From Pseudomonadota bacterium (lineage in GTDB: Bacteria; Pseudomonadota; Alphaproteobacteria; Rhodobacterales; Rhodobacteraceae), in the NCBI GenBank assembly GCA_027592105.1, contig JAQCLA010000001.1:1-56015 (forward strand): a stretch of 56,015 bases of DNA. The letters are read 5' to 3'. Position numbers and translations under genes: made by a program. Below the pieces are notes generated by a model. That model searched no databases. It was not told where the DNA came from and saw nothing but the letters and a program-made list of their open reading frames with translations. Of this stretch, positions 35,176 to 42,978 are shown piece by piece (position 1 is the stretch's first letter; every line of letters starts with the position of its first letter).

Positions 35176-36083
35176 GGGGCAAGCCCTTCGTGCCAAGCGA
35201 TGTGATCTTGGCAATGGGCAAGATAGTGATCGGCGATCTCTTCGCCCGTCGCGGCCCAGACGCCGTCATGCCCAAGCACATATTCCAAAGCGCGCGCCAG
35301 ATGCGCGATGCGATGCGGCTGTCCCATCATATAGGGGTGCAGCGCGATGCACATGACCTGACCGCCCTCGGCATATAGCTCGTCAAAGCTGTCGCGGATC
35401 ATTTGTGCCATATCCTCGGCCTCGAATTGCTGCCGGTGCAGGATCGAGTCGTTGAGGTCCATCGTATAGGGCAATGTGATCAGGCGCCCCGTCGTCGTGC
35501 GCAGCGGCACGGGTTGGTCATCATGATGCCAATCGGTGTAATATGTGATGCCCGCCTCGGCGATCAGATCAGGCGTGTTGAGGGTGTAAGAGGCGGCCGG
35601 GCTAAACCAGCCACGGATCTGCCGCCCCGTCAGTTCGCCGTAAAGATCCACACATTCGCGGATCGCCACGCGTTCCTCTTCCTCGGAATAATTCCAGTGA
35701 TAGCGGGTATTATACATGCCGTGACACAGCACCGACCACTTGCGCGCCTCCATCGCGTGAAAGATCTCGGGGTAATGCACCCAATTCGCTATCGACAGCG
35801 AGACCGTGGCGCGCAGCGCAAGCCGGTCGAAAAGGTCGAACATCCGCCAAAGGCCAACGCGGTTGCCATAATCGCGCGATCCATAGCCAATCACATCGGG
35901 ATGCGGTGTACGCGGCCATGGGTTGCGTACCGGCGATGGCAGTGGCCTGTATTCGTAATGCTCGACATTGGGCACCACCCACAGCGCCAATTTTGCACCA
36001 TTTGGCCAAACGATCTTCGGCCGATCCGGCCAAGCCGAGTAGGGCGCGCGGTCTGCATGGGAAAATGGGTGTTGAGATGGCAC
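35172..36083 (-). CDS. PuuE-like polysaccharide-deacetylase-fold hydrolase, type A, second copy
   Basis: About 303 residues. Close to the copy at 18593: KLALWVVPNVEHYEYRP, GNRVGLWRMFDLFDRL, LCHGMYNTRYHWNYSEEEER and TDWHHDDQPVPLR...LPYTMDLND. No ATG is available. The GTG at 36083 has GAGAGA before it, while the outer TTG at 36101 would abut the palindrome. It is first in the leftward operon with the type B copy, DUF4387, AtuA and an amidase. Confidence 0.72.
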   Translation of the reverse strand: MPSQHPFSHADRAPYSAWPDRPKIVWPNGAKLALWVVPNVEHYEYRPLPSPVRNPWPRTPHPDVIGYGSRDYGNRVGLWRMFDLFDRLALRATVSLSIANWVHYPEIFHAMEARKWSVLCHGMYNTRYHWNYSEEEERVAIRECVDLYGELTGRQIRGWFSPAASYTLNTPDLIAEAGITYYTDWHHDDQPVPLRTTTGRLITLPYTMDLNDSILHRQQFEAEDMAQMIRDSFDELYAEGGQVMCIALHPYMMGQPHRIAHLARALEYVLGHDGVWAATGEEIADHYLAHCQDHIAWHEGLAP

Positions 36084-36100
36084 CGCGCTGTCTCTCTGCA

Positions 36101-36114
36101 AACTGTTTACAGTT
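36101..36114. promoter_or_regulatory. Palindromic operator candidate between divergent genes
   Basis: AACTGTTTACAGTT is a perfect inverted repeat (AACTGT-TT-ACAGTT) with the TGTNNACA core of the sites at 22323 and 30208. It lies between the type A hydrolase and the lyase at 36172. A regulator acting here could repress both directions. Confidence 0.55.
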
Positions 36115-36171
36115 CATACTAAACAAGACAGGCTATACAGCAAGCCCCGACACGCCGCTGCTGGAGGTAGG

Positions 36172-37035
36172 ATGCGAAAAACCACCCGACTAAAGGCGCT
36201 GATCGAAGCGCCGGAACTTTTGGTGATGCCGGGGGCTTATGATGCGCTTTCGGCAATGCTGATCGAAAAGGCGGGGTTTGGTGCTGTGCAGGCGTCGGGA
36301 TTTGGGCTGGCGGCCAGTCACCTTGGCCTGCCTGATATCGGTATCCTTGGGTTTCGCGAAATGCTCGACCGCACCCGCGTTTTGGTTGAGGCCGTGTCTA
36401 TACCCGTCATGGCCGATGGTGATACGGGCTTTGGCGATGCCGCGACGACATGGCATATCGTGCGGGCCTTCGAGGCGGCAGGGGCCGCCGGTATCAATCT
36501 AGAGGATCAGGTCAGCCCAAAACGCTGTGGTCATTTCACCGGCAAATCCGTAATCGCGATGGAGGAGATGGTCGGCAAGCTGCGCGCCGCCGTCGATGCC
36601 AAGCAAGACAAGGATTTTGTTATCAATGCACGCACCGACGCGCTGCAACCGCTGGGCGTGGACGAGGCGATCAGACGCGGAAACGCCTATGCCGCAGCAG
36701 GGGCCACGCTGATCTTTGTCGATGGGATCGAAACTCGCGAAGAAGTGCGCCGCGTGATCGCCGAAATCGACGCCCCGGTCTCGATCAACATGGTCGAAGG
36801 CGGGCGCACACCGCTGTTCACATTTGCCGAATTACAAGCCTTGGGTGCGGCGCGCGTATCTTGCCCGATCACCACGATCCTTGCCGCCATGAAAGGCGTA
36901 CAAGCTGCGTTGGCCGCGCTGATGGAAAGCGGCGCACCGGGATCAAGCCCTGCGCTGCTTGCCGGGTTCGACGAGATCAAGGATCAACTCGACACGGCAA
37001 AATTCGACGCGCTCGGCGCGCGGTTCAACGGCTAG
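36172..37035 (+). CDS. Isocitrate lyase/PEP mutase superfamily lyase, third copy
   Basis: 287 residues with GGAGG before the ATG. Motifs: DGDTGFGDA (metal), INLEDQVSPKRCGHFTGK (lyase loop with Cys), FVINARTDA and SINMVEGGRTP. The Cys suggests C-C lyase activity on a 2-hydroxy dicarboxylate, although oxaloacetate decarboxylase is an alternative. It faces the tautomerase-fusion gene and overlaps it by 4 bp. Confidence 0.83.
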   Translation: MRKTTRLKALIEAPELLVMPGAYDALSAMLIEKAGFGAVQASGFGLAASHLGLPDIGILGFREMLDRTRVLVEAVSIPVMADGDTGFGDAATTWHIVRAFEAAGAAGINLEDQVSPKRCGHFTGKSVIAMEEMVGKLRAAVDAKQDKDFVINARTDALQPLGVDEAIRRGNAYAAAGATLIFVDGIETREEVRRVIAEIDAPVSINMVEGGRTPLFTFAELQALGAARVSCPITTILAAMKGVQAALAALMESGAPGSSPALLAGFDEIKDQLDTAKFDALGARFNG

Positions 37036-37592
37036 GTGGGGCGATGCTCGGACAGATCGTTCCAGACTTCTTGCCGGACAATACGACCTGCGACCAGCTC
37101 GAAGCGGTCACAAAAGCGGATCCCTGCGAAGGGCGCACCACCAACCCATGCGCCGTAAAGCGTGCCACGGCACCACACGATTGCTCGTTCGCCTTCAAAG
37201 GCTTGATCATAATCCTCGAAGCGTTTGGCGACATGGTCGTAACGTGTCTTGCTCCACTCGATCAGATCTTCGAGCGAGGTCATCGTGCGACCGCTGGGAA
37301 AGGTCATGGTAAAGTCGGCATGCAGATGCGCCTTGGCGCGCGCAAGATCACGTGCCTCCATGGCGGCGAGGTAATCGGCAACCACTGCAGCCGCCCCCGG
37401 CACCGGCGCGCCGGGCTTTCGCGCGACACCGCCGCGCATGTAATTTGTCGGCGGCACCTCTTCAGCGATGACGGTGATCCCCTCAGGCGGCGCGGCAATC
37501 GTTGCACGCACCGCATCGGTCATGCGCCGCGACAGCGTAGCGATGGTCTCGGCGTCATAGCCTTCGATCAGCGTGACCTTGATGACGGGCAT
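37032..37592 (-). CDS. Tautomerase-SnoaL/NTF2 fusion protein
   Basis: 186 residues from the ATG at 37592, preceded by AGGAG. The first ~65 residues are a 4-oxalocrotonate-tautomerase-like domain starting MPVIKVTLIEGY, so Pro-2 can be the catalytic N-terminal proline after Met removal; PEGITVIAEEVPPTNYMRGG closes it. The remaining ~110 residues are NTF2-like (AAVVADYLAAMEARDLARAKAHLHADFTMTFP, WCRGTLYGAWVGG...RFCDRFELVAGRIV). Enol-keto isomerisation plus an isomerase or hydratase-like domain is a plausible single-chain enzyme. Confidence 0.8.
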   Translation of the reverse strand: MPVIKVTLIEGYDAETIATLSRRMTDAVRATIAAPPEGITVIAEEVPPTNYMRGGVARKPGAPVPGAAAVVADYLAAMEARDLARAKAHLHADFTMTFPSGRTMTSLEDLIEWSKTRYDHVAKRFEDYDQAFEGERAIVWCRGTLYGAWVGGAPFAGIRFCDRFELVAGRIVRQEVWNDLSEHRPT

Positions 37593-37678
37593 GGGGATCT
37601 CCTGTTTTATGTTGCGTCGGACCCTACGCCAGTATGCTGGGGGCGCAAGGGTCGCTTGCCAGAAGATAGGAGGGTGAC

Positions 37679-38065
37679 GTGACATTCACTGTGCAACAGA
37701 TCGACCATGTGGTGCTTTATGTCTCTGATTTGGACCGCGCCAAACGGTTTTACGAAACTGTGCTTGGGTGCAAATTGTTGCGCCACAATGAAAGGCTTAA
37801 CCTGATGCATCTTGCAGCAGGCAGTTCGATGATCGACCTGTTGCTGATGCCCGAACAAGACGGTGCCGGGCGCAACGTCGATCACATCGCCTTGCAGGTG
37901 ACCCCTTTTGATGCCGCCGCCATTTCCGCACATTTGCGCCGCTACGGGGTGGAACCCACGGCACCACGCGATCGTTTCGGCGCGGGCGGTGTCGGCCCCT
38001 CGCTAACATTTCTTGACCCCGACGGAAACAAGATCGAACTCAAAGGACCGTCACAAGCGCCATGA
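37679..38065 (+). CDS. VOC-family (glyoxalase/dioxygenase) protein
   Basis: 128 residues from a GTG preceded by AGGAGG. Two beta-alpha-beta-beta-beta modules: IDHVVLYVSDLDRAKRFYETVLG and VDHIALQVTPFDAAAISAHLRRYGV. Probable metal ligands are His in IDHVVL and VDHIAL and Glu in DGNKIELKGP. It could be a lyase, epimerase or dioxygenase. It is first in a rightward operon with the NMT1-like and oxygenase genes. Confidence 0.75.
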   Translation: MTFTVQQIDHVVLYVSDLDRAKRFYETVLGCKLLRHNERLNLMHLAAGSSMIDLLLMPEQDGAGRNVDHIALQVTPFDAAAISAHLRRYGVEPTAPRDRFGAGGVGPSLTFLDPDGNKIELKGPSQAP

Positions 38066-38949
38066 TCACGCTTTACGAAAACTTGCGCACCATCGTTTAC
38101 GCGCCATTCTATTTGGCGGATCTGCGCGGCTATTGGGCAGATCAAGGGCTAGCAGTGAACATCCAGCTATCGCCCGACCCGGTCGAAACCGCGGAGGGGC
38201 TCTTGGCAGGGAGGGCCGATATTTCTTGGGGCGGGCCAATGCGGGTGATGTTGCATCACGAGCGTGACATTGATTGTCCGCTCGTGGCCTTTGGTCAGAT
38301 CGTTGCGCGTGACCCTTTCGTGTTGATCGGACGCAAGCCCAACCCAGCGTTTCGGTTTGAGGATCTGCGCGGTCTCCGCCTTGGCATTGCCCATGAAGTC
38401 CCGACACCATGGATGACGTTTCAAGATGATCTAAGCCGCGCCGGCATCGATATCAGCGCGCTGAGCCTGTCGGCACCAGCACCAATGACGACCGCGGTAG
38501 CGCGCTTGGCTGCGGGTGATATCGACGTAGTGCAAGTTCTCGAACCTTATGCATCAACCGCGGTGGCGCAGGGTGTCGGGCATATCTGGCATCGCTTCGC
38601 CAGCCGCGGTGATATCGGCTATACAAGCTTTTATACCACGCGCAGCTATCTTGGCGCCAATCGTGGGACATGCGCTGCCCTGCTGGCGGGCATCGCGCCC
38701 GCTTTGCATGCGGTCAATACGGCCGTCCCCGACGCGCTTGCCGCTGAACTTGCGCATCTATTCCCAACTGTGCCGCCTGCAATCCTGAGCGCGGCGATCG
38801 GGGGCTACCAAACCTCTGGCCTTTGGGCGCGTGATACCATGCTCCCAGCTGCCGCTTTTTTACGCCTGAAAGCCGCTTTGCTATCAGGCGGACTGATCTC
38901 TCGCGACATCCCCTATGACCATGTGATTGCCCAAATGGAGGCCAAATGA
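38062..38949 (+). CDS. NMT1/ThiY-like substrate-binding-fold protein without signal peptide
   Basis: 295 residues. The fold blocks are TIVYAPFYLADLRGYWADQGLAVNIQ, AEGLLAGRADISWGGPMRVM, EDLRGLRLGIAHEVPTPWM and RLAAGDIDVVQVLEP. It begins directly at the first lobe, with no hydrophobic leader or lipobox, and no ABC permease or ATPase gene is adjacent. It is ATGA-coupled on both sides. It may be a cytoplasmic binding or enzyme protein, as in THI5-type proteins, or a secreted protein that lost its leader. Confidence 0.7.
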   Translation: MITLYENLRTIVYAPFYLADLRGYWADQGLAVNIQLSPDPVETAEGLLAGRADISWGGPMRVMLHHERDIDCPLVAFGQIVARDPFVLIGRKPNPAFRFEDLRGLRLGIAHEVPTPWMTFQDDLSRAGIDISALSLSAPAPMTTAVARLAAGDIDVVQVLEPYASTAVAQGVGHIWHRFASRGDIGYTSFYTTRSYLGANRGTCAALLAGIAPALHAVNTAVPDALAAELAHLFPTVPPAILSAAIGGYQTSGLWARDTMLPAAAFLRLKAALLSGGLISRDIPYDHVIAQMEAK

Positions 38950-39923
38950 ACAACGCTGTCCCCATCATCGATATCGCACCTTTTCTGTCTGGTGAACCGC
39001 AAGGTAAGGCGGCTGTAGCGCTCGCAGTCGCGAAGGCCGCACGCGATATCGGTTTCGTCGTAATTTCCGGCCATAGCATTGCACAGGACCGGTTCGACGC
39101 TGTGTTCGAAAAGGGGTTTGCCTTTTTCGATCTTCCAGAGGACGAAAAGGCAAAATGGCATCCGACCGGGCCGGCGAAACAACGCGGCTATCACGGCGTA
39201 GCGACCCGAGGGCTTTCGGCAACCTTGGGAAAAGATGCACCAAAAGATTTGCGTGAAAGCTTATTTCTGGGTCCTGTCGATGATCACGCGGCGGCATTCT
39301 CTCATATTCCTGAAGCCGCAACCGCCTATGCGCCGAACCTCATCCCTGACATGCCGGCAGGTTTCGACAAGGCCCTGACCGATCTTTATCGCGCGTTCGA
39401 AGGGTTGTCTGCAGATCTCTTACGGATCTTCGCGGTCGCCGCTGACATGCCCGAAGACTATTTCATGCCACTGATCGGCAAGCATTTCTCAGTCATGTCG
39501 GCGCATCATTACCCGGCACTGACTGAGCCACCCTTGCCGGGCCAACTGCGGACTGGGGCGCATACCGACTACGGCGCGATGACAATTCTGGCGATGACCG
39601 GGGCCAAAGGTGGGCTCGAGGTCGCCTGCAATGGCGCATGGCTGCCCGTAGTGGCACCCAAAGGAACGTTGGTGGTCAATCTGGGTGACATGATGCAACG
39701 TTGGACCAACGATAAATGGGTTTCGACCTTACACCGTGTCGTGGTTCCCGAAAGCCTCAACGACGCTATGTCGCGTCGCATGTCGATCGGCTATTTCATG
39801 CATCCCGATTATGATGCGCGGATCGAGTGCCTTCCCAGCTGTCTCGGCGAAGGTGCGCGCCACCCTCCAATCAGTGCGGGAGGGCATATAAAGGCAAAGA
39901 TCGAAGCATCTCACGGCAATTAG
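38946..39923 (+). CDS. Isopenicillin-N-synthase-like 2-oxoglutarate/Fe(II) oxygenase
   Basis: 325 residues. The N-terminal block is VPIIDIAPFLSG, and GFVVISGHSI follows. The iron triad is HTDYG (about 199-203) and His in TLHRVV; RRMSIGYF holds the Arg for 2-oxoglutarate. This family hydroxylates, desaturates or cyclises small molecules. It is last in the VOC, NMT1-like, oxygenase operon and could attack an unactivated carbon of a heterocycle. Confidence 0.83.
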   Translation: MNNAVPIIDIAPFLSGEPQGKAAVALAVAKAARDIGFVVISGHSIAQDRFDAVFEKGFAFFDLPEDEKAKWHPTGPAKQRGYHGVATRGLSATLGKDAPKDLRESLFLGPVDDHAAAFSHIPEAATAYAPNLIPDMPAGFDKALTDLYRAFEGLSADLLRIFAVAADMPEDYFMPLIGKHFSVMSAHHYPALTEPPLPGQLRTGAHTDYGAMTILAMTGAKGGLEVACNGAWLPVVAPKGTLVVNLGDMMQRWTNDKWVSTLHRVVVPESLNDAMSRRMSIGYFMHPDYDARIECLPSCLGEGARHPPISAGGHIKAKIEASHGN

Positions 39924-39965
39924 ACAATGATACAGCTACAGGGTGCCAACTAATTAGCGTAATTG

Positions 39966-39977
39966 CAAAGCGCTTTG
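39966..39977. promoter_or_regulatory. Short perfect palindrome between convergent genes
   Basis: CAAAGCGCTTTG is a perfect 12-bp palindrome of the LacI-operator style, but it lies between convergent genes (oxygenase and MORN protein). It may be chance or the 3' remains of a rearranged promoter. Nothing else was recognised in 39924-40084. Confidence 0.25.
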
Positions 39978-40084
39978 TAGCTGATTTGATCATATGACCG
40001 TTATTTTCTGTGGTTACGAAGTAAACCTGTCACTCAATGTTGGCTTAATGGCCGTTTTCCAATCAACCTTGTGAAAATGTTTCG

Positions 40085-40492
40085 TTAATTGTAGTCGCTG
40101 AAATTTTTGTACAACTGCAAATTGTCACCGAACCATTCACTCTCAGGCCCAAAAGTGTAGGTGCCTTGGCCTGTACGTTTGTTATCCTTCCACTCACCAA
40201 CGTATATGTCGCCATTGGCATAAGTGATGGTGCCTTGGCCGTTCGCTTGGTCGTCCAGCCACTCACCAACGTAGATGTTGCCATTGGCAGAGGTAAAGGT
40301 ACCTTGGCCGTTACGTTGATCGTCTTTAAACTCACCGACGTATATATCGCCATTGGCAGAGGTGTGGGTGCCAACACAGTTTGACCAAGTTAGGTTTGGA
40401 TTGGAGGGGCAGTTCGGCAAAGCCCACGCCTCAGAAGCACTCAACATGAGTGCTGCACAGATTAGACCTGTCTGGGTGGTTAGGTGTCTCAT
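40085..40492 (-). CDS. Exported MORN-repeat protein
   Basis: 135 residues. A signal peptide of about 24 residues ends at SEAWA before LPNC. Three MORN-type repeats of 23 residues follow (NGDIYVGEFKDDQRNGQGTFTSA and variants), then a short tail. Two Cys in the mature N-terminus may form a disulphide. MORN proteins in roseobacters are usually of unknown role in the envelope. It appears to be alone, with no partner operon. Confidence 0.75.
   Translation of the reverse strand: MRHLTTQTGLICAALMLSASEAWALPNCPSNPNLTWSNCVGTHTSANGDIYVGEFKDDQRNGQGTFTSANGNIYVGEWLDDQANGQGTITYANGDIYVGEWKDNKRTGQGTYTFGPESEWFGDNLQLYKNFSDYN
40150..40370 (-). repeat. Tandem 69-bp MORN-coding repeat
   Basis: Three copies of about 69 bp with only scattered changes, for example in the CCTTGGCCGTT and CTCACCAACGTA blocks. 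The copies code the three MORN units of the exported protein. This close DNA similarity implies recent tandem duplication. Confidence 0.7.
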
Positions 40493-40974
40493 GGAAATAG
40501 GCTAGCATGCAGTCTTGGGTCTGTGGAGTCAGTTTGGGGGTACAAAAAAGCACGCTCTGGCTTCAACTCTCAGCTTAAGCTCGTGGGTCGAACGAAGCAA
40601 AGGTGATCGCCTGAGTGGAATATCATGCAAGGCGATCTTAGGGTCCCCTACTGAAATAGGGGGAACCCCCGAGTGGGGTCTCAGCGAAGTACCACCTGAC
40701 GTACATGGGCTGCCCGTGGCGCGATCCTCACGCCAGATTTGGCGGGCAACTCGTGTTTTCACAGGCTTCCATACCCAGAAGGCAACATGGCCCCTGAATC
40801 GCTGAAAATTGGCTCCAATCGCGCTATGCCAGTTTTGGTCGGCACGATGCCATCGTTCGAGCAGAATGCCATGTAAGGTGAACCTCACGAGGTTACGCCA
40901 TTTCACCCCCCTCCCCCCGGGTGGGGTCTGGAAGAGGCGGTGTCAGAAAGAAAGGGGGGGGGCGCCGGTCGAAA

Positions 40975-41115
40975 TGAAGCGCAAACATAACGCGGCAATC
41001 AAAGTGGCAATTTTAAGATGGCGCAAGGCGGAAGCGCACCGAGACGCAACTGCAAGTCATTAATAATTTATAATAAAATTTGGTTGCGGGGGCAGACAAC
41101 CGTCGTCAGTTGCCG
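40975..41115 (-). repeat. Right copy of the tRNA-tail-like imperfect repeat
   Basis: Aligns with 68-210 through ATGAAGC, AACGCGGCAA, CAATTTT, an AT-rich run and TGGTTGCGGGGG. The island of catabolic genes lies between the two copies. This copy keeps 15 bases equal to the complement of a tRNA acceptor end with CCA. Confidence 0.55.
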
Positions 41116-41167
41116 GCTCCAGCCTGCCTGGTCTGAAACAGCCCTGCGGCCTTCAGGTTATGAGCCT
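41081..41167 (-). pseudogene. Broken initiator-tRNA-Met-like fragment
   Basis: 41081-41095 is the complement of CTGCCCCCGCAACCA, the acceptor end plus CCA of alphaproteobacterial initiator tRNA-Met (as I recall it). 41143-41167 is nearly identical to its T-stem start and CAT anticodon arm (core TTCAGGTTATGAGCC). About 47 unrelated bases separate them and the D arm and 5' half are absent. It is therefore a disrupted tRNA remnant, not a working gene. Confidence 0.5.
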
Positions 41168-41291
41168 ATACCCCAACGATTCCAATAACTTAGGGAAATC
41201 AGGCATTTAGCCAATAAGCCTTTGTTATCCTGAAATTTGTGACCCGGCATTCAGCCGCATTCACCAACATTCAGGCGCAAACCCGGCGCGA

Positions 41292-41309
41292 AACCCGCAT
41301 TCGCGGGTT
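41292..41309 (-). terminator. Hairpin downstream of the 478-residue protein gene
   Basis: AACCCGC and GCGGGTT arms with the 4-base loop ATTC form a perfect stem after the leftward gene that ends at 41366. No strong T-run follows. Confidence 0.35.
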
Positions 41310-41365
41310 GATGTGGCGTTGATGTAGCCGTTTGCCCTGCGCCCGCGGATCTACATCTCGGACCT

Positions 41366-42802
41366 TCATTTTCTGTGCTCCTCGAGCCCCAGCTCAACCC
41401 ACATCCAAGCAAAATCGTAATCTGCAATCGGGCTGTCGTCTTGTTTAGCGCTCCGGTTCTCGAGAAGTTTCAGCCACTCGATAACCTTCGCCCGCCCGGC
41501 CGCACTCCGCGTCGCCTGTCGAGGTGATTTGTCGCCCAGCGCTGGAAGCGGCGTGTCCAGCGCCTCACGATAATGCTTGTCCATGTAGTCATGAGTGATC
41601 TGCCTGGCGATCTCGGGCGGGACTTCGTCCGCCTCACGGCTGACAGGCTGCGTTTCGCGCTCGGCGAGCATCTGTGCGATAGTGCGGATCGATGTCAGCG
41701 GCGGCTTCAAAAGGTCCCCAGCGGCACCCACAATCAGTTCCTGGACCCGAGCGGCGCGGGCTTGCGAGTTGACCGAGACCATCAGCGCCCTGCCCTTTAT
41801 CTCTAGCCCCGCCAGTACGGTTCCACCCTCCATCTGCGTATCAAGGATCAGGTCGCCAGCTGCCCTGCCCTTGCCCGCCGGGCGCGGTTCGATCCAGTTC
41901 CAGAATGTTGCGCTGGCGGGGAAGAGACCCGGGATCCGATCAAGGCGCTGGACAAGCTTCTTTTGGGTCGTACTGGCCTTCAGCACAAACCGCATGTCGT
42001 GGAACAGGACCTCGTTACCATCCGAGTTGCAGTAACTGCGCTCGGGCGGCGCAAGCAAACGCGGGATTTCTGTGAGCAGCCAAGCGCTGGTGAAAATCGG
42101 AGCGCATTCGTGGAGTTGCTCGGTCGACAGCGTCAGTGGCGCGCGTTTGCCAACCCGCATGGCCTCCCGCAGCATTGGGCCCAGGAGTTCGAAGGCCTCG
42201 GCAGAAAACGGCAGCACTGCTCCCGAGATCACATGGTGATCTCGCTCGGGCACCACACGAACCGCGATCCTGTCCCACTGCCGCAACGACTGGGTCGCTG
42301 ATTTCTCACGCACTGTGACTGCCGGTCCACCGCGAAGGATGTCTCGAACAACCATCGACGCTCCCGGCTTCACATCGCTGACCTCGTGCAAGCTGATGGG
42401 GGTGTCGCGCAGGGCCGCGAAGTAGGCCCGGTTCAAAACGGCTTCCTTCCATCCGCGCCGCTTCAGATAGAGATCGACGATATTCTCGCCTTCCGGCCCA
42501 AAGCGGCGCCCGAGAAAATCCTCGAAACCACAGCCCCAGAGGGCGCCCGATGCTGGTTCACCGAGCCCGTCGGCCAGGTCCTCACGATCAATATAGAAGG
42601 CCTCCAAGGCCGCGTCGAGATGCTCATCGATAACCGACTGCAACCTCTCGCCCCATCCCTGCTCACGCCTGATGAAGGCGAGAAGCCCCGATATATCGTT
42701 CCGCTCCGCCAACCTAACCTCAACCGAATCCGTTTCAATACCGAATAGCATCTGTCCGGCATGCAGGACCAGCGCCCCCCGAGATCGACGTGTTCGGCCC
42801 AC
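41366..42802 (-). CDS. Unrecognised 478-residue protein, MbcA-like C-terminus suspected
   Basis: The family is not recognised with certainty. The C-terminus (PALGDKSPRQATRSAAGRAKVIEWLKLLEN) resembles segments called Xre/MbcA-type or SEC-C-associated domains in long cytoplasmic proteins. The rest is soluble, without membrane spans. The start is uncertain: the GTG at 42802, or the ATG at 42751 (MLFGIETDSVEVRL). Upstream, two frames remain open beside a G6 run at about 42776-42781, so a frameshift or a longer ancestral gene is possible. Confidence 0.5.
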   Translation of the reverse strand: MGRTRRSRGALVLHAGQMLFGIETDSVEVRLAERNDISGLLAFIRREQGWGERLQSVIDEHLDAALEAFYIDREDLADGLGEPASGALWGCGFEDFLGRRFGPEGENIVDLYLKRRGWKEAVLNRAYFAALRDTPISLHEVSDVKPGASMVVRDILRGGPAVTVREKSATQSLRQWDRIAVRVVPERDHHVISGAVLPFSAEAFELLGPMLREAMRVGKRAPLTLSTEQLHECAPIFTSAWLLTEIPRLLAPPERSYCNSDGNEVLFHDMRFVLKASTTQKKLVQRLDRIPGLFPASATFWNWIEPRPAGKGRAAGDLILDTQMEGGTVLAGLEIKGRALMVSVNSQARAARVQELIVGAAGDLLKPPLTSIRTIAQMLAERETQPVSREADEVPPEIARQITHDYMDKHYREALDTPLPALGDKSPRQATRSAAGRAKVIEWLKLLENRSAKQDDSPIADYDFAWMWVELGLEEHRK

Positions 42803-42978
42803 TGCCGCCGTCCAACCACCGACCGGAATGCTGCAGCTGCAGCCCTTATTCGCGACATTCGCCGCGAGCGCGAATTCAGTAGGTGGCCGAATTCCCAGGT
42901 CGCGGACGAACCGCCATTTCGCCGCAATTGCTTCAACGGCGGTTTTCGAGAACCAGTAAATTTTGTCAGATGATCAAG

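Larger units (their letters stand above)
40493..41365. other. 873-bp stretch without a convincing gene
   Basis: Open frames on both strands here are short and have no recognised motif. The stretch holds a hairpin-rich part (about 40650-40690, with CCCCTACTGAAATAGGGG), a G8 run at about 40954-40961, the right copy of the tRNA-tail-like repeat, tRNA-like fragments, and CATTCA repeats before the hairpin at 41292-41309. It looks like a rearranged junction. Confidence 0.5.

Noticed and set aside
40150..40370. CRISPR-like array
   Set aside because: The regular 69-bp repeats have no unique spacers and code for MORN units in frame.
40529..40906. 125-codon minus-strand frame in the gap
   Set aside because: No family motif, hairpin-rich DNA and weak start context; treated as non-coding.
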